Origin: Coprinopsis marcescibilis | Taxonomy: Eukaryota; Basidiomycota; Agaricomycetes; Agaricales; Psathyrellaceae | Direction of reading: 5' to 3' | Assembly: GCA_004369085.1 (NCBI GenBank) | Contig: ML210350.1 | Span: 17,235 to 43,969, forward strand | Length of the DNA stretch: 26,735 nucleotides | Position numbers and translations under genes: made by a program | Part shown: one piece after another, positions 8,995 through 18,780 of the stretch | Position numbering within the stretch: position 1 is the stretch's first letter | Layout of the letters: every line of letters begins with the position of its first letter | The notes under the pieces: model-generated | The model's database searches: none | The model's input: only the letters and a program-made list of their open reading frames with translations | Told to the model about the DNA's origin: nothing

Positions 8995-11900
8995 ATGGAT
9001 GCCGACCATCGGCCTGATGTAGAGTGCAATAATGTACGTTTCACTGTCCATCTCCAAACTACAGCTGGGACTGAGGTCGGGTTCCACACCAGGCGGAGCA
9101 TTCTAACTGCGACCAAGGTGGGACCATATGGGCTCGATCATCACTGTGGATCATCGTTGACATTCTGTGAAGAAGTAGACGATCCAGACGAGATAGTCGG
9201 CACCGTGAAGCTTGTTACGGAGATTCTGGACGGCGTGATTCGTGAAATGGACTGGCATAGCTTTGAGACCGCGGTTTGCGTTCTGAACGAAGCGATGGGG
9301 GAGGAAACGGACCTAAACATTCGAGCCTCGATCAGAGGCGCTCTCATGAAGGCGTTCTTGACGAGGTTTGCATGCTATGGCTGGGCAGATGACCATACAA
9401 CGTTCAACAAGCTTTTTATTGATGACTCGGAAGAGGGGAGCCTTACGGTCTGTAGCCTTACTTCGTGCTCGACGAAAATACTGATGACTAAATCCAGGTT
9501 CTCCAGTGTCTATCGGGGATCAGAGCTGATACGCCAGATGTCGTCCAGTTCGCATTGGGGCTGATTGACAACGTCAGGAAATCTATCGATGGCACTGTCG
9601 TGGACACTGCCATCTGTGTCGCTTCGGAGCTTCTCGAATCGGGAGCATGTCATGGAAACCCTCGTTACCGCCTTCAAATTGTGCTCGGGAGGGCACTGGT
9701 TATTAATTACATACAAGGAGGCTCAACACAAAACTTGGAGCAAGGTTATAGGATGGTCCGGGATGCGGACGTACCCCATGGAGCCAATGATCCTTGGGCG
9801 TACATCCGTGCGGTCTCCCTGGAGAATATTGGGTGGACGAAATGCGTGGAGCAGGGTATGGCTGAGGTTATAACTGAGGTGGAACGGTGGAATGAACTAG
9901 CAGTGGAAGAGGATAGGCAAGGGGGGCAACAATTCGAAGTGGGAACAGAGCTGCTGAAAGGAGGTGAATTCGATGAGGCAATCACGTTTCTGACCAGGTC
10001 CCTCTCTAGTCGAAGAAACCACCATCCTAATCGTTCCAGCTCACTCAATAATCTTGCCACAGCACTGGCCACCCGATTCGAGCACAAGGGCCACTTCGAC
10101 GATCTCGACCAGTGCATGATTCTTCACACGGAAGCGCTCGGGTTGATGCCTTCTCCGCACCCCAATCGTTCCGCCTCACTCAACAATCTTGCCAATGCAC
10201 TGTCCACCCGATTCGAGCAGAAGGGCAGCTTGGACGATCTCGACCAGTCCATCATTCTTCACATGGAAGCACTCGGGTTGAGGCCTTCTCCACACCCAAA
10301 TCGTTCCGACTCACTCAACAATCTTGCCACAGCACTGGCCACCCGATTCGAGCACAAGGGCCACTTCGACGATCTCGACCAGTGCATGATTCTTCACACA
10401 GAAGCGCTCGGGTTGATGCCTTCTCCACACCCCAATCGTTCCCTCTCACTCAACAATCTTGCTAATGCACTGTCCACCCGATTCGAGCAGAAGGGCAGCT
10501 TCGACGATCTCGACCAGTGCATCATTCTTCACACGGAAGTGCTCGGGTTGAGGCCTTCTCCACACCCCAATCGTTCCCTCTCACTCAACAATCTTGCCAG
10601 TGCACTATCCACCCGATTCGAGCACAAGGGTAGCTTCGACGATCTCGACCAGTCCATCATTCTTCACACCGAAGCGCTCGGGTTGATGCCTTCTCCACAC
10701 CCCAATCGTTCCCTCTCACTCAACAATCTTGCTAATGCACTGTCCACCCGATTCAAGCACAAGGGCAACTTCGACGATCTCGACCAGTCCATCATTCTTC
10801 ACATGGAAATGCTCGGATTGAGGCCTTCTCCACACCCCAATCGTTCCCTCTCACTCAACAATCTTGCCAGTGCACTGTTCACCCGATTCGAGCACAAGGG
10901 TAGCTTCGACGATCTCGACCAGTCCATCATTCTTCACATGGAAGCGCTCGGGTTGATGCCTTCTCCACACCCCAATCGTTCCCTCTCACTCAACAATCTT
11001 GCCGGTGCACTGTCCACCCGATTCGAGCACAAGGGTAGCTTCGACGATCTCGACCAGTGCATCATTCTTCACACCGAAGCGCTCGGGTTGAGGCCTTCGC
11101 CACATCCCAATCGTTCCGACTCACTCAACAATCTTGCCAGTGCACTGTCCACCCGATTCAAGCACAAGGGCAGCTTCGACGATCTCGACCAGTGCATCAT
11201 TCTTCACACGGAAGCGCTCGGGTTGATGCCTCCTCCACACCCCAATCGTTCCCTCTCACTCAACAATCTTGCCAATGCACTGTCCACCCGATTCAAGCAC
11301 AAGGGCAGCTTCGACGATCTCGACCAGTCCATCATTCTTCACACGGAAGTGCTTGGGTTGAGGCCTTCTCCACACCCCAATCGTTCCCTCTCACTCAACA
11401 ATCTTGCCAATGCACTGTCCACCCGATTCGAGCACAAGGGCAGCTTCGACGATCTCGACCAGTGCATCATTCTTCACACCGAAGCGCTCGGGTTGATGCC
11501 TTCTCCACACCCCAATCGTTCCCACTCACTCAACAATCTTGCCAGTGCACTGTCCACCCGATTCAAGCACAAGGGTAGCTTCAACGATCTCGACCAGTGC
11601 ATCGTTCTTCACACGGAAGCGCTCGGGTTGAGGCCTTCTCCACACCCCAATCGTTCCCTCTCACTCAACAATCTTGCTAATGCACTGTTCACCCGATTCG
11701 AGCACAAGGCCAGCTTGGACGATCTCGACCAGTCCATCATTCTTCACACGGAAGTGCTCGGGTTGAGGCCTTCTCCACACCCCAATCGTTCCGGCTCACT
11801 CAACAATCTTGCCAATGCACTGTCCACCCGATTCGAGCAGAGGGGCCACCCCATCGATCTTGCGGAGTGTATCGCGCATTGCACGGAAGCGCTCGAGTTG

Positions 11901-13849
11901 GAACCTTCTCCTCAACCCACGCGTTCCACAACACTCTTCAACCTTGCACAAGCCAAATACCTTACTTATCTTCTCTCTCATGATGGGAAGGACTTGGATG
12001 AAGCGCTCGATCTATTCAAAGCCGCTGCTGAATATGCCACTGCCTCACTCTTGACTCGGTTGGATTCTGCAAAGCGTTGGGCCGTCCTTTGTCGAGAAAA
12101 TCATCGTGAATCAGCACTGGATGCGTATTCCTACACCATAACCTTGCTTCCACTCCTCTCCTCTCTCGACCTCACACTGCCACAGCGACAAGGTGCCCTG
12201 GTTCACACCAAGGACATATCCAGCACTGCAGCTCAATGGGCCATCTCAGTCGATGCATTACAGACAGCAGTTATCTTCCTTTACACTTCCCGCTCAGTCT
12301 TCTGGTCACAAGCACTTCAGCTCCGGTCCCCCCTAGATCGTCTCGACTCAGTCAACAAATCACTTGCCCAGGACCTCCGGTTCGTCTCCCAACGCCTCGA
12401 GCACGCCACCAATCAAACAAGCACATCAGAACCCATATCAAACCCAGAACCCAACCAATCGGAGACTCTTTACTCCCTTTCGCAACACCGGGAGCGGCTT
12501 CTTGCCAAGGCTCGGGAAATCGACGGGTTTCAAGACTTTCTCCTTCCCCCTTCTTTCGATTCTCTCAGCGCTGCGGCAAGGAATGGCCCCGTAGTGCTCC
12601 TCAATGCCAGTGAATATGGCTGCGACGCCATAATCATGCAACAAGGTGGTCAGCTGAACCATGTTTCTCTCGTGGGTGTCACACTTGCAATGCTCCAGAA
12701 ACTCAGCACCGCATCTCAAGAGTTAGCACAAAAAAAGTCAATTCGGGCCGAACTTACCAGAGACATTGCGGAGCACTTGAAACATGGCTCATGTACCGAC
12801 AGTCCTCTAAGGCGTGCTCAACCACATGCCGCAGGAACGAAAACCGTTGACGATGGTTTTAGATTTCTCTTGGGAAAACTATGGACTCTCGTTGTTAAAC
12901 CGGTTGTTGACTGTCTTGGTCTCTCCAAGGTACGTTATTCACCTGCACCGTCATTCAGCCGTAGGACTGAGAAAAATATCTAGACCGAAACACCCCCTAG
13001 GCTCTGGTGGTGCGCCACAGGAGTGTTCTCGTTCCTCCCCATCCATGCAGCCGGTTTATACTCCAAGGTCTATGAACCGGAAGACACCCTGTTCCAATAC
13101 GTGGTCTCCTCCTACATCTACACTCCTCAGGATCTAATCTCTCCTCCCCCGGCCATGACCTCCCAGTTCAAGATGGTCGCTGTTATCGAGCCATTGGGTG
13201 GGGATGGTTACGAAGGGCTCTCAAAGACAAAAGTCGAACTTGAGAAGATACGGACACGCCTTCCAGCAGGTAACGATCTCATCGAGCATGTTGGAAAGGG
13301 CAAGACGACAGATCCAATCAATTTGGATAATATTCTCTCCAACCTCCAGGAATGCTCCTTCGCCCATTTTGGATGTCACGGCACTCAGCATCCATCGAAT
13401 CCACTTGAGAGCGCACTACTGCTAAGTGGGGGGCGTCTCACAATGGAGAAGGTTATTCAGAAGTGTCAGGCCTCAAACGGGTCTCTTGCTTATCTGAGCG
13501 CCTGTCAGACTGCGAAGAGTGACGAAGAACTTCCGGATGAAGCACTAACATTGGCTGCAACGATGCTGTTTGCGGGTTTTAGAGGTGTGGTTGGTACGAT
13601 GTGGTATGTCCTTCAACTTTGTTTTTTGCCGAAGATTGCCCTAACCGCCGACCATTAAACAGGTCCATCAGGGATAGGGTTGCACCAGTCGTTGCGGACG
13701 CGTTTTATGAGCATATGTTCCGTCATGGCACTGAGTGTCCTCCTGATGTCACCGAAGCTGCGTATGCTCTCCATCTCGCTGTTCAGAAGGTTCGAGACAG
13801 TGGGGAAGAGTTTTGGAATTGGGTCCCCTATGTTCACTTTGGCGTTTAG
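8995..13849 (+). CDS. TPR-CHAT protein (tetratricopeptide array with caspase-like CHAT domain)
   Basis: Exons 8995-9447, 9498-12929, 12984-13603 and 13663-13849 (introns 50, 54 and 59 bp) give an intact 1563-residue protein; each splice restores frame (e.g. LSK/TETPPRLWWCATGVFSF and GTMW/SIRDRVAPVV). The first donor, GTCTGT, is weak but keeps the frame and removes a stop. Order: unique N-terminus (1-326), fourteen 45-residue TPR-type units (327-956, consensus HPNRSLSLNNLANALSTRFE), a helical linker, then CHAT from about 1160 to the end. CHAT is a clan CD (caspase/separase-like) peptidase fold; the dyad is visible as His in FGCHG (about 1427) and Cys in LSACQTA (about 1469), with the usual AGFRGVVGTMW and WVPYVHFG motifs. 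Bacterial TPR-CHAT proteins act as triggered proteases in defence; for fungal ones the trigger and substrate are unknown. No signal peptide or membrane span, so probably cytosolic. ATG 8995 is chosen because block B conserves it. Confidence 0.88.
10023..11912 (+). repeat. coding array of fourteen 135-bp units in a dimeric pattern
   Basis: Units start at 10023 and recur every 135 bp (45 codons) up to 11912; a fifteenth, degenerate unit follows. DNA identity between units is very high, much above what TPR structure needs. The unit ends alternate between GLMPSP and GLRPSP for the first twelve units, so the true repeat is often a 270-bp pair. Units 1 and 3 also share the variants TALATRFEHKGHFDDLDQCM. 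Unequal crossing-over or gene conversion is the likely cause, and copy number probably varies between strains. Confidence 0.9.
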
Positions 13850-14279
13850 TCAGTACTTATGACCCATTGTATATGCACTTGATATTTACTTTCTTCTATT
13901 GCAAGAATACCAGCCGATTCATCATACATTTTTACAGTTGTTGTCAAGGGGAAAATTCAGTCCAACGACCGCAAACTCGACACATGCATCAAGCGAGTTA
14001 GTAAAACGGGAAATAAAAGTGTAGACGAAACATAGATCGGAGTTTCCGTACAAGGGATTGTGAACGCGATGATAGGGAACATAGGCAAAGAGAAGTGAAT
14101 TTGTGATCGAGTTCGACCAGCAAAGCGACAGCGTGGAGCATGTATGATGTTGGTATGGTGTCTTCAATAGCAAGTGCGCCACTTAGATTTGCACAGTGCG
14201 AGCTTGCGAGCCAGGCGTATGACCATGTGGACAGGGACGGTTGATTCGAAGAGAGTTGCTTGGTCTCTAGACAGGTGGT
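13850..14279. other. 3' flank of the TPR-CHAT gene, no gene seen
   Basis: AT-richer, multiply stopped sequence after the TPR-CHAT stop codon. It should contain the transcript end, but I see no diagnostic signal. From about 14280 on the minus strand becomes more open and merges into the fragment-B block. Confidence 0.4.
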
Positions 14280-14749
14280 CACAACAATATCAAAAAGGGA
14301 CAAAGGACAGGACACACGTCGTTTCCAACTCTTGGGCAATGTTCTCCTTCTTGTCCGTGGATGGTTTGGAGCCGGAACTGCACTTCGTGACTTGTCCATC
14401 TAAGAGCACTGCGACATTGAGAATGCGAGAGGTGAGAGAGGTTCGATGACTTCGAGAGATGTAGCGATGTTGAAGCTCGCAATATTGGCATCAAAGCAAC
14501 ATTGTTGAAGTATGGAAGTGGAACTGGCAGCGGAAGTGTGAGTTTCAAAGCAGAGTTGACGAACGGGCGGGCTGTTGGCAGTGACAAAGACACGAGCCTG
14601 AGGGTAAGGCGAAGGCGCGAGTCATTTCTGGACCTGATGTGGTGGAGGTCAGTGGGCAGAGGAACGTAGTCGCGGACGGAATGTTCGAGCAGATCTTGTG
14701 TATTGGCGGGTTGGCGGGGTGCATCGAATGCTAGCAGAGCAGCTTGGCA
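14280..14749 (-). pseudogene. probable further 3' part of fragment B
   Basis: The minus strand 14280-14800 is open for 173 codons and follows the shared MFAVQ/GTAAGT splice-donor-like site (about 14791-14800), also seen near 7240 in block A. It has no match in block A, and the corresponding part of the giant gene would lie outside the window. It may be real downstream exon sequence of the parent or unrelated DNA. Confidence 0.3.
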
Positions 14750-14873
14750 AGTATGTGTCCAGTCTAACGCTGCCGAGAACTTACCTTGAACAGCGAACAT
14801 CGAGCACAGAGCATCTTGCCCCGAACCGCAGCGATCGGAATGGTCAACAACATGTTGGATTCCTCATCAATGG

Positions 14874-15545
14874 TTTCGTAGGCCGATGACAAGCTACGAA
14901 CTGCGTAGGCTCAACAAGAAATTGGGTTCTTCGCGTGTCTGTAACGCGAGAGCGAACCGTACAGCCGAGAGTGAGGTAGTAGAGAGGGAAAGGCGGAGGG
15001 TAGTCATGGGTATCGACCAGCGGTGATGGCAGAGAGGTAGACGTAAGAGGGATACGACGAACTGTGATGGTTGGGTCTGAGACTACAGGTGTGGGCACTG
15101 CCTTCGTACCAACGCACACAAGTGATGTCGAGATCAGACACGAGAACCGGAGGCTCTGACGGGGGGGAACGACAAGGTAAGAGAGAAAGAGATAGATTGA
15201 GAGGAGTAGGGAAGATACAAAGTAGCGAGAGACCCGTAGGTAGGTAACTGGTCCAACCTGTATTGGTGGACCCAGTCTTTTATACTCGAATTTCAATTTC
15301 CGGTAGATTCCGGAAATTCATACAAATACTATAAAATAGCGGATGTCGGAAGGGTACCATGTGGGAGCAAGAGGAAAGGGAGTCTGACGCTCGAGTGAGC
15401 GCGTAAGAGGAAGGATTCGGCGCGTCGTGCTTTAATTAGCACGCGTCGCGTGTGGTGTGATCGGTGGTGCTTGGCTCTTGGACGCCAAGCAGGCGGAAAC
15501 GGGCTGGATGCTCTTAGCCCAGCTCCTATCTCCACACCCAGGATT
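14874..15545 (-). mobile_element. LTR-like insertion in fragment B
   Basis: About 670 bp with no counterpart in fragment A, between TCAATGG and GAGAGATGTGA. On the minus strand it has a TATAAAAG box (15277-15284 in plus coordinates), pyrimidine-rich CT runs after it, and a GCTCTCGCGTTACA tail near 14941-14954, an arrangement typical of a fungal gypsy-type LTR. GGATT occurs at both edges (14858-14862 and 15541-15545), a possible 5-bp target duplication, but then the ends are not TG...CA. Exact ends are therefore uncertain. No internal retrotransposon genes, so a solo LTR is the best guess. Confidence 0.4.
15295..15318. repeat. 9-bp inverted repeat in the LTR-like insertion
   Basis: AATTTCCGG (15295-15303) and CCGGAAATT (15310-15318) are perfect reverse complements, just upstream of the minus-strand TATA box. 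A second stem, CGTGCT/AGCACG around TTAATT, lies at 15426-15443. Both would be typical of regulatory palindromes in an LTR. Confidence 0.6.
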
Positions 15546-16462
15546 GAGAGATGTGACCGTTGGAGTATCAACATCGATCGCCGGTGCCTTGGACGCGCAC
15601 GGTTGCTCTGAGCTGCCGAAGTTCATGTGGGGTCAGAGAAATCGAGGATCAATCCGAGGATGAAAGGGGAGGCTCAGGTCAAGTAAAGACAGGGACAGCA
15701 CGGACTATGGAATTGGTCAGTCGCGAGAACGAGATCCAGAAAAGATGGGACTCACATGAATGGCTGAGCAACCAGCCAATTCTCGCCCAAGCTCGCCCTC
15801 TCCAACAGCTTACGCTGAGCCATGATCTGCTTTCACCAAACTGGAAGGTCGATGTAAGCTGGAACCGATGAAGCTCATCATTGGTGCTCACACCTACCAC
15901 GAAACAACATCCTCTGCACGCACAGCAGTGTCCCTAAAAGATTTGTCAAAGAGCCCAGCATCTGTGTCAGTATTGCATTCAGCCAAAGCCTTGAAGAGAA
16001 AAGGCTCACCAGCAGGCATCATAGTCGTCGTGGTTCTCATGCCAACTCGCCCATGGAAACGTTTCGTTGTTGTGCGCTATTTTTCCTTGCCCTGGCGGAA
16101 CGATTTTGAATTTGACGAGGTCGTGGTGCAGATTTGCGAGAGTAGCATCGAAAATGTCTTGCGAAAGGACAGGTTGGTACCATGCGATTGAGTGCTGAGA
16201 GAGGATCGGGCAAAGGCCTCAAGTGCGGGTTCGGCATTTGTGTGTGTGGGAAGATGGGGCATCAAATCCTTTCTTGGCGCGACTTTCAGCCATTTAGGCT
16301 CTACTTCAACATCTGCGCTCAAGATCTACATAACTTCCAATGAAAATATGAAATAGAAACACTCACCCATAGGCGTCGAATAATGGAAAGCAGGGCTTCA
16401 GATTCAGCGCCATCGCCCTCTTACTATCTGAAGAACAGCATCCAGCTCGCCAGGGTGTCAAA

Positions 16463-16590
16463 GAGTTCGAGGTGCACATTGACGAAAGTGGTGTCTTGCA
16501 AAAAGTTAGCTGAGAGCTATTCATTGACCTGATCAAAGCTGGATTCCGTTCCTCGCTGCGGGGGTCGGGGAAAGGAAAGTGTCGAGTCGT
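16463..16590 (-). pseudogene. fragment B2: third short copy of the same sequence
   Basis: GAGTTCGAGGTGCACATT and GTCTTGCAAAAAG (16463-16506) repeat the pattern seen at 16120-16168 and 8085-8142, and GGTCGGGGAAAGGAAAGTG (about 16562-16580) repeats GATCGGGCAAAGG (16204-16216). This is a short, local tandem duplicate next to fragment B. The DNA between 16233 and 16462 holds nothing else I can support. Confidence 0.4.
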
Positions 16591-16860
16591 CTTCGCAGAC
16601 TTCGTGTTCGCTTTGTTTTCATGTTATTTGCGCCGTGTAAGCTTAAAAGGCTGCGTAGTTCTCTTCGCTCGAGATGTCTGCGGTAGAAATCAGGATAAGC
16701 TGGCGAGAATATCAGCGAGGACGAGGGAGAAGTGTTATGACTAGGTCATCTGCTCTAGGACACCTTCTCACGGCAGGGAGATCTTTGCGTGCCATGCTTG
16801 GCTAAGGCCTTGTACGCGGCAAGGACGGCATAGGTGGGTTCCCTCTGCGTTGACACGAGG

Positions 16861-17084
16861 AGACACACCCCTACGGTGCGGGATATGTCAGTTAACGCCA
16901 CCAGGTGTCCACAAGGGCGGTGGCCCATCAATCTTACCATATATGAACGATCGGACAGCGGACTGCCCTAGACACCCGTTCGAATTATTAGGATACAGCC
17001 ACGTTCCGACATCCAGTGCACGGCGCGGCATCCAGCATTGTGAACTGCGTTGTTGCCTTAAGCGTCTTCGCTCCCACTATATAG
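16861..17084 (+). promoter_or_regulatory. duplicated TPR-CHAT promoter (block B)
   Basis: Contains one copy of the upstream box (16861-16904, see the direct repeat of block A) and a TATATAG box at 17078-17084 in the context CCCACTATATAGGA. A CCTTTCACTCTTGCCC pyrimidine stretch follows, as in block A. Similarity to block A runs patchily from here to about 17230, across the start codon. Confidence 0.5.
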
Positions 17085-17168
17085 GACCAGCGAACGCCCA
17101 TTCCTCGCATTCTCTGCCTTTCACTCTTGCCCTTTCCTCACATTCACATCCCAGAATTCTTATTGGCT

Positions 17169-17399
17169 ATGGACGACAAGGACCGGCCTCACAATGATAG
17201 CATAAACGTAAGATCCACTGTCCATCTCCTTAGAGGCCCGAGGGTTGGGAATCTAGTCGGGCCTTGGCTGTGCTTGGGAGAAGGGTTGATTAAGTTGGGG
17301 ACTCGGCTCGGCGGTCTCTCTGAAGATTCCGTTATACTGCGATTCCTTCTTGAAGGAGAACCCGAGCGTCTCGACTCTCGACGGACCCTTGATCCATAG
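17169..17399 (+). pseudogene. truncated second TPR-CHAT gene start (block B)
   Basis: The start MDDKDRPHNDSINVRSTVHL aligns with MDADHRPDVECNNVRFTVHL of the intact gene, and the DNA matches through ACTGTCCATCTCC (17216-17228). After about 20 codons similarity fades and the frame stops at 17399. There are no TPR units and no CHAT domain to the right, so this is a 5' remnant, or a paralogue that kept only the promoter and start. Confidence 0.5.
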
Positions 17400-17424
17400 T
17401 CCAGCCTCTCCAACCTCGAATGTA

Positions 17425-17459
17425 CATATACGTCCCAAAAGGGACTTTGAACGTATATG
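17425..17459. repeat. 9-bp inverted repeat, 17-nt spacer
   Basis: CATATACGT (17425-17433) and ACGTATATG (17451-17459) are perfect reverse complements, and the spacer itself contains CCC-AAAA-GGG. It lies just after the stop of the truncated gene. Confidence 0.5.
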
Positions 17460-17960
17460 CATAGACGGGATGTACGAATCGTCATTGTCATGGATCGGCA
17501 GACGTTGGTTCAGTTCAACTGGGCAACCAGACAAAGTGAGTACTCGATATTGAGTTGCAACAAATCGATTGTCTTTTGGGAGTCCCTGACAAGTCTGGAC
17601 GAAGTCCTATTCAGTGAGTTGGGTTCATATCGGTCCACACTCTCACAACGATCCGAGGGGCTCGTAAATGATCGTCCAGCGTTCGTAGTTGACGCCATCC
17701 ATTCTTCACTTACTCACCAAACGCAAGTGATTGAGCCTTGGGTACTCAGATCTACGGTCGAACCAATCTGTCAGGCACGTATAAACCAGTGGGGATATAG
17801 ACGTACGCTTCTGGTGGCGGGATGCAACGGTATGATTGGATTGCCGCGTAAGCTGAAATTGCTTCTTGAGGCCATCAAGTACTTATGTCGAGGAGCCGTC
17901 GATTGTAAACAACAGAGTGGAACAGAATACAGGCCCGAGGGTGCGGCAACTCGACTTTGA
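17457..17960 (+). CDS. 167-codon open frame after the truncated gene, unknown
   Basis: ATG-started frame encoding about 167 residues with helix-like hydrophobic spacing (e.g. GLPRKLKLLLEAIKYLCRG). I do not recognise it. The part around VLRSTVEPICQARINQWGY is faintly like NIRASIRGALMKAFLTRF of the intact TPR-CHAT N-terminus at the same relative position, so it may be the diverged continuation of the truncated gene. No splice that joins the two frames stands out. Confidence 0.25.
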   Translation: MHRRDVRIVIVMDRQTLVQFNWATRQSEYSILSCNKSIVFWESLTSLDEVLFSELGSYRSTLSQRSEGLVNDRPAFVVDAIHSSLTHQTQVIEPWVLRSTVEPICQARINQWGYRRTLLVAGCNGMIGLPRKLKLLLEAIKYLCRGAVDCKQQSGTEYRPEGAATRL

Positions 17961-18780
17961 GGCTCGACGCCATCTTGAAGGTTCTATACCGTAACAGAGA
18001 ATTCGTTTTCTCTGCCATGGCGGGCCAAAATATCGAGGTAGACTGATATCTCCCTCATTTCGGTTGTCTATAAGTTAGAATAGCATCCTAAAGGTTTACA
18101 TAAACTCGCATCCCGAGTCTGGCATCACCCATTTGGTCTTACAAAATCCCAGGGTGAAGCAAGTGCAAACGTACAGGATATTTACAGGAAAATAATGACA
18201 ACTGGTGGATTTGGAAGTTATTGATCGTTGGAGTCTTAAGAGGCATTTGCTTCCGCGAGGTGAACCGCCGTGCGGTGTGGGGGAAGGCACAGGACCCGGG
18301 CGAGCGGGGGCAAATTCACCTCCTCTTAATTAACAACTGTCAACATTCGTTGTACTCGCCATACACACGCCTACAGACAATCGAACGCGACCTTGATCCC
18401 CCCTCGGAGCAAAGTCACATCCATGTCCACTCTACACCCACCAACCCGAGTCCCTGCACACAAGTCGTGGCGACGTTCGCGACGCGTCGCTTTGCACGTA
18501 TTTGCCTCCGTTGATTGGCTCCGTCAAGTTCGCTGGTGGGGGCTGTACTGTCGTCACGGTCCCGTGACGTGTTGAACCGCGGGCGGCGTTCCCATGTCCT
18601 TCGAACCCTTCCTGTTGTTGTCCGTCGTCTTTCGTCCTTTCGTTTCGACCTCGTTTCGACCGACCTTTCCAAAAGCTTCGAGCTTTGCGGTACTGCGTAG
18701 ATCCCCATAGCTCAGTCTTATCTGGGTACGGATATACCGCTGCATCTGCATCTGCGTTTGCGTTTACGGTGCGCGCTGCT
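17961..18780. other. intergenic region, no gene seen
   Basis: Only short unrelated open frames on both strands. It contains the end of block B and, from about 18500, CT/CG-rich sequence with pyrimidine runs (GTCGTCTTTCGTCCTTTCG) that probably belongs to the promoter of the giant gene. Confidence 0.4.

Larger units (their letters stand above)
14750..16232 (-). pseudogene. fragment B: second decayed antisense copy of the giant gene's 3' part
   Basis: It matches fragment A throughout (AAGTATG...AGTCTAACGCTGCC at 14750-14775; 15548-16232 against 7510-8208) and the giant gene read in reverse: 15785-15830 against 26415-26460 (AAGCTCGCCCTCTCCAACA). The splice of the parent intron is kept (GTGAGT...CATAG, about 15709-15762). 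As in fragment A, the parent segment about 26010-26385 is missing (junction near 15855-15880). The frame that reads GLFDKSF (parent SLFDKSA) soon stops. The copy is interrupted by an insertion, listed separately. Confidence 0.65.

Noticed and set aside
9030..9065. Possible intron GTACGT...CTACAG near the TPR-CHAT start
   Set aside because: Only ~31 bp, and block B keeps the same reading frame through this place (NVRSTVHL).
10112..11578. Plus-strand +2 frames across the repeat array (117 and 173 codons)
   Set aside because: They are shadows of the 135-bp repeats; the main frame has the TPR consensus and joins cleanly to the CHAT exons.
10023..11912. Regular 135-bp repeats considered as a CRISPR array or satellite
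   Set aside because: Units are contiguous, without unique spacers, and keep an open frame with TPR-like residues; the organism is a fungus.
14844..15296. Minus-strand 150-codon frame as a gene
   Set aside because: It lies in the LTR-like insertion, includes the pyrimidine-rich leader region and has no family resemblance.
15868..16191. Plus-strand frame 107 codons, and its relative at 7872-8171, as a small gene family
   Set aside because: The similarity is due to both being antisense to duplicated fragments of the giant gene; the minus-strand reading aligns with the parent protein (LFDKS, YDSILDADVKMYD).
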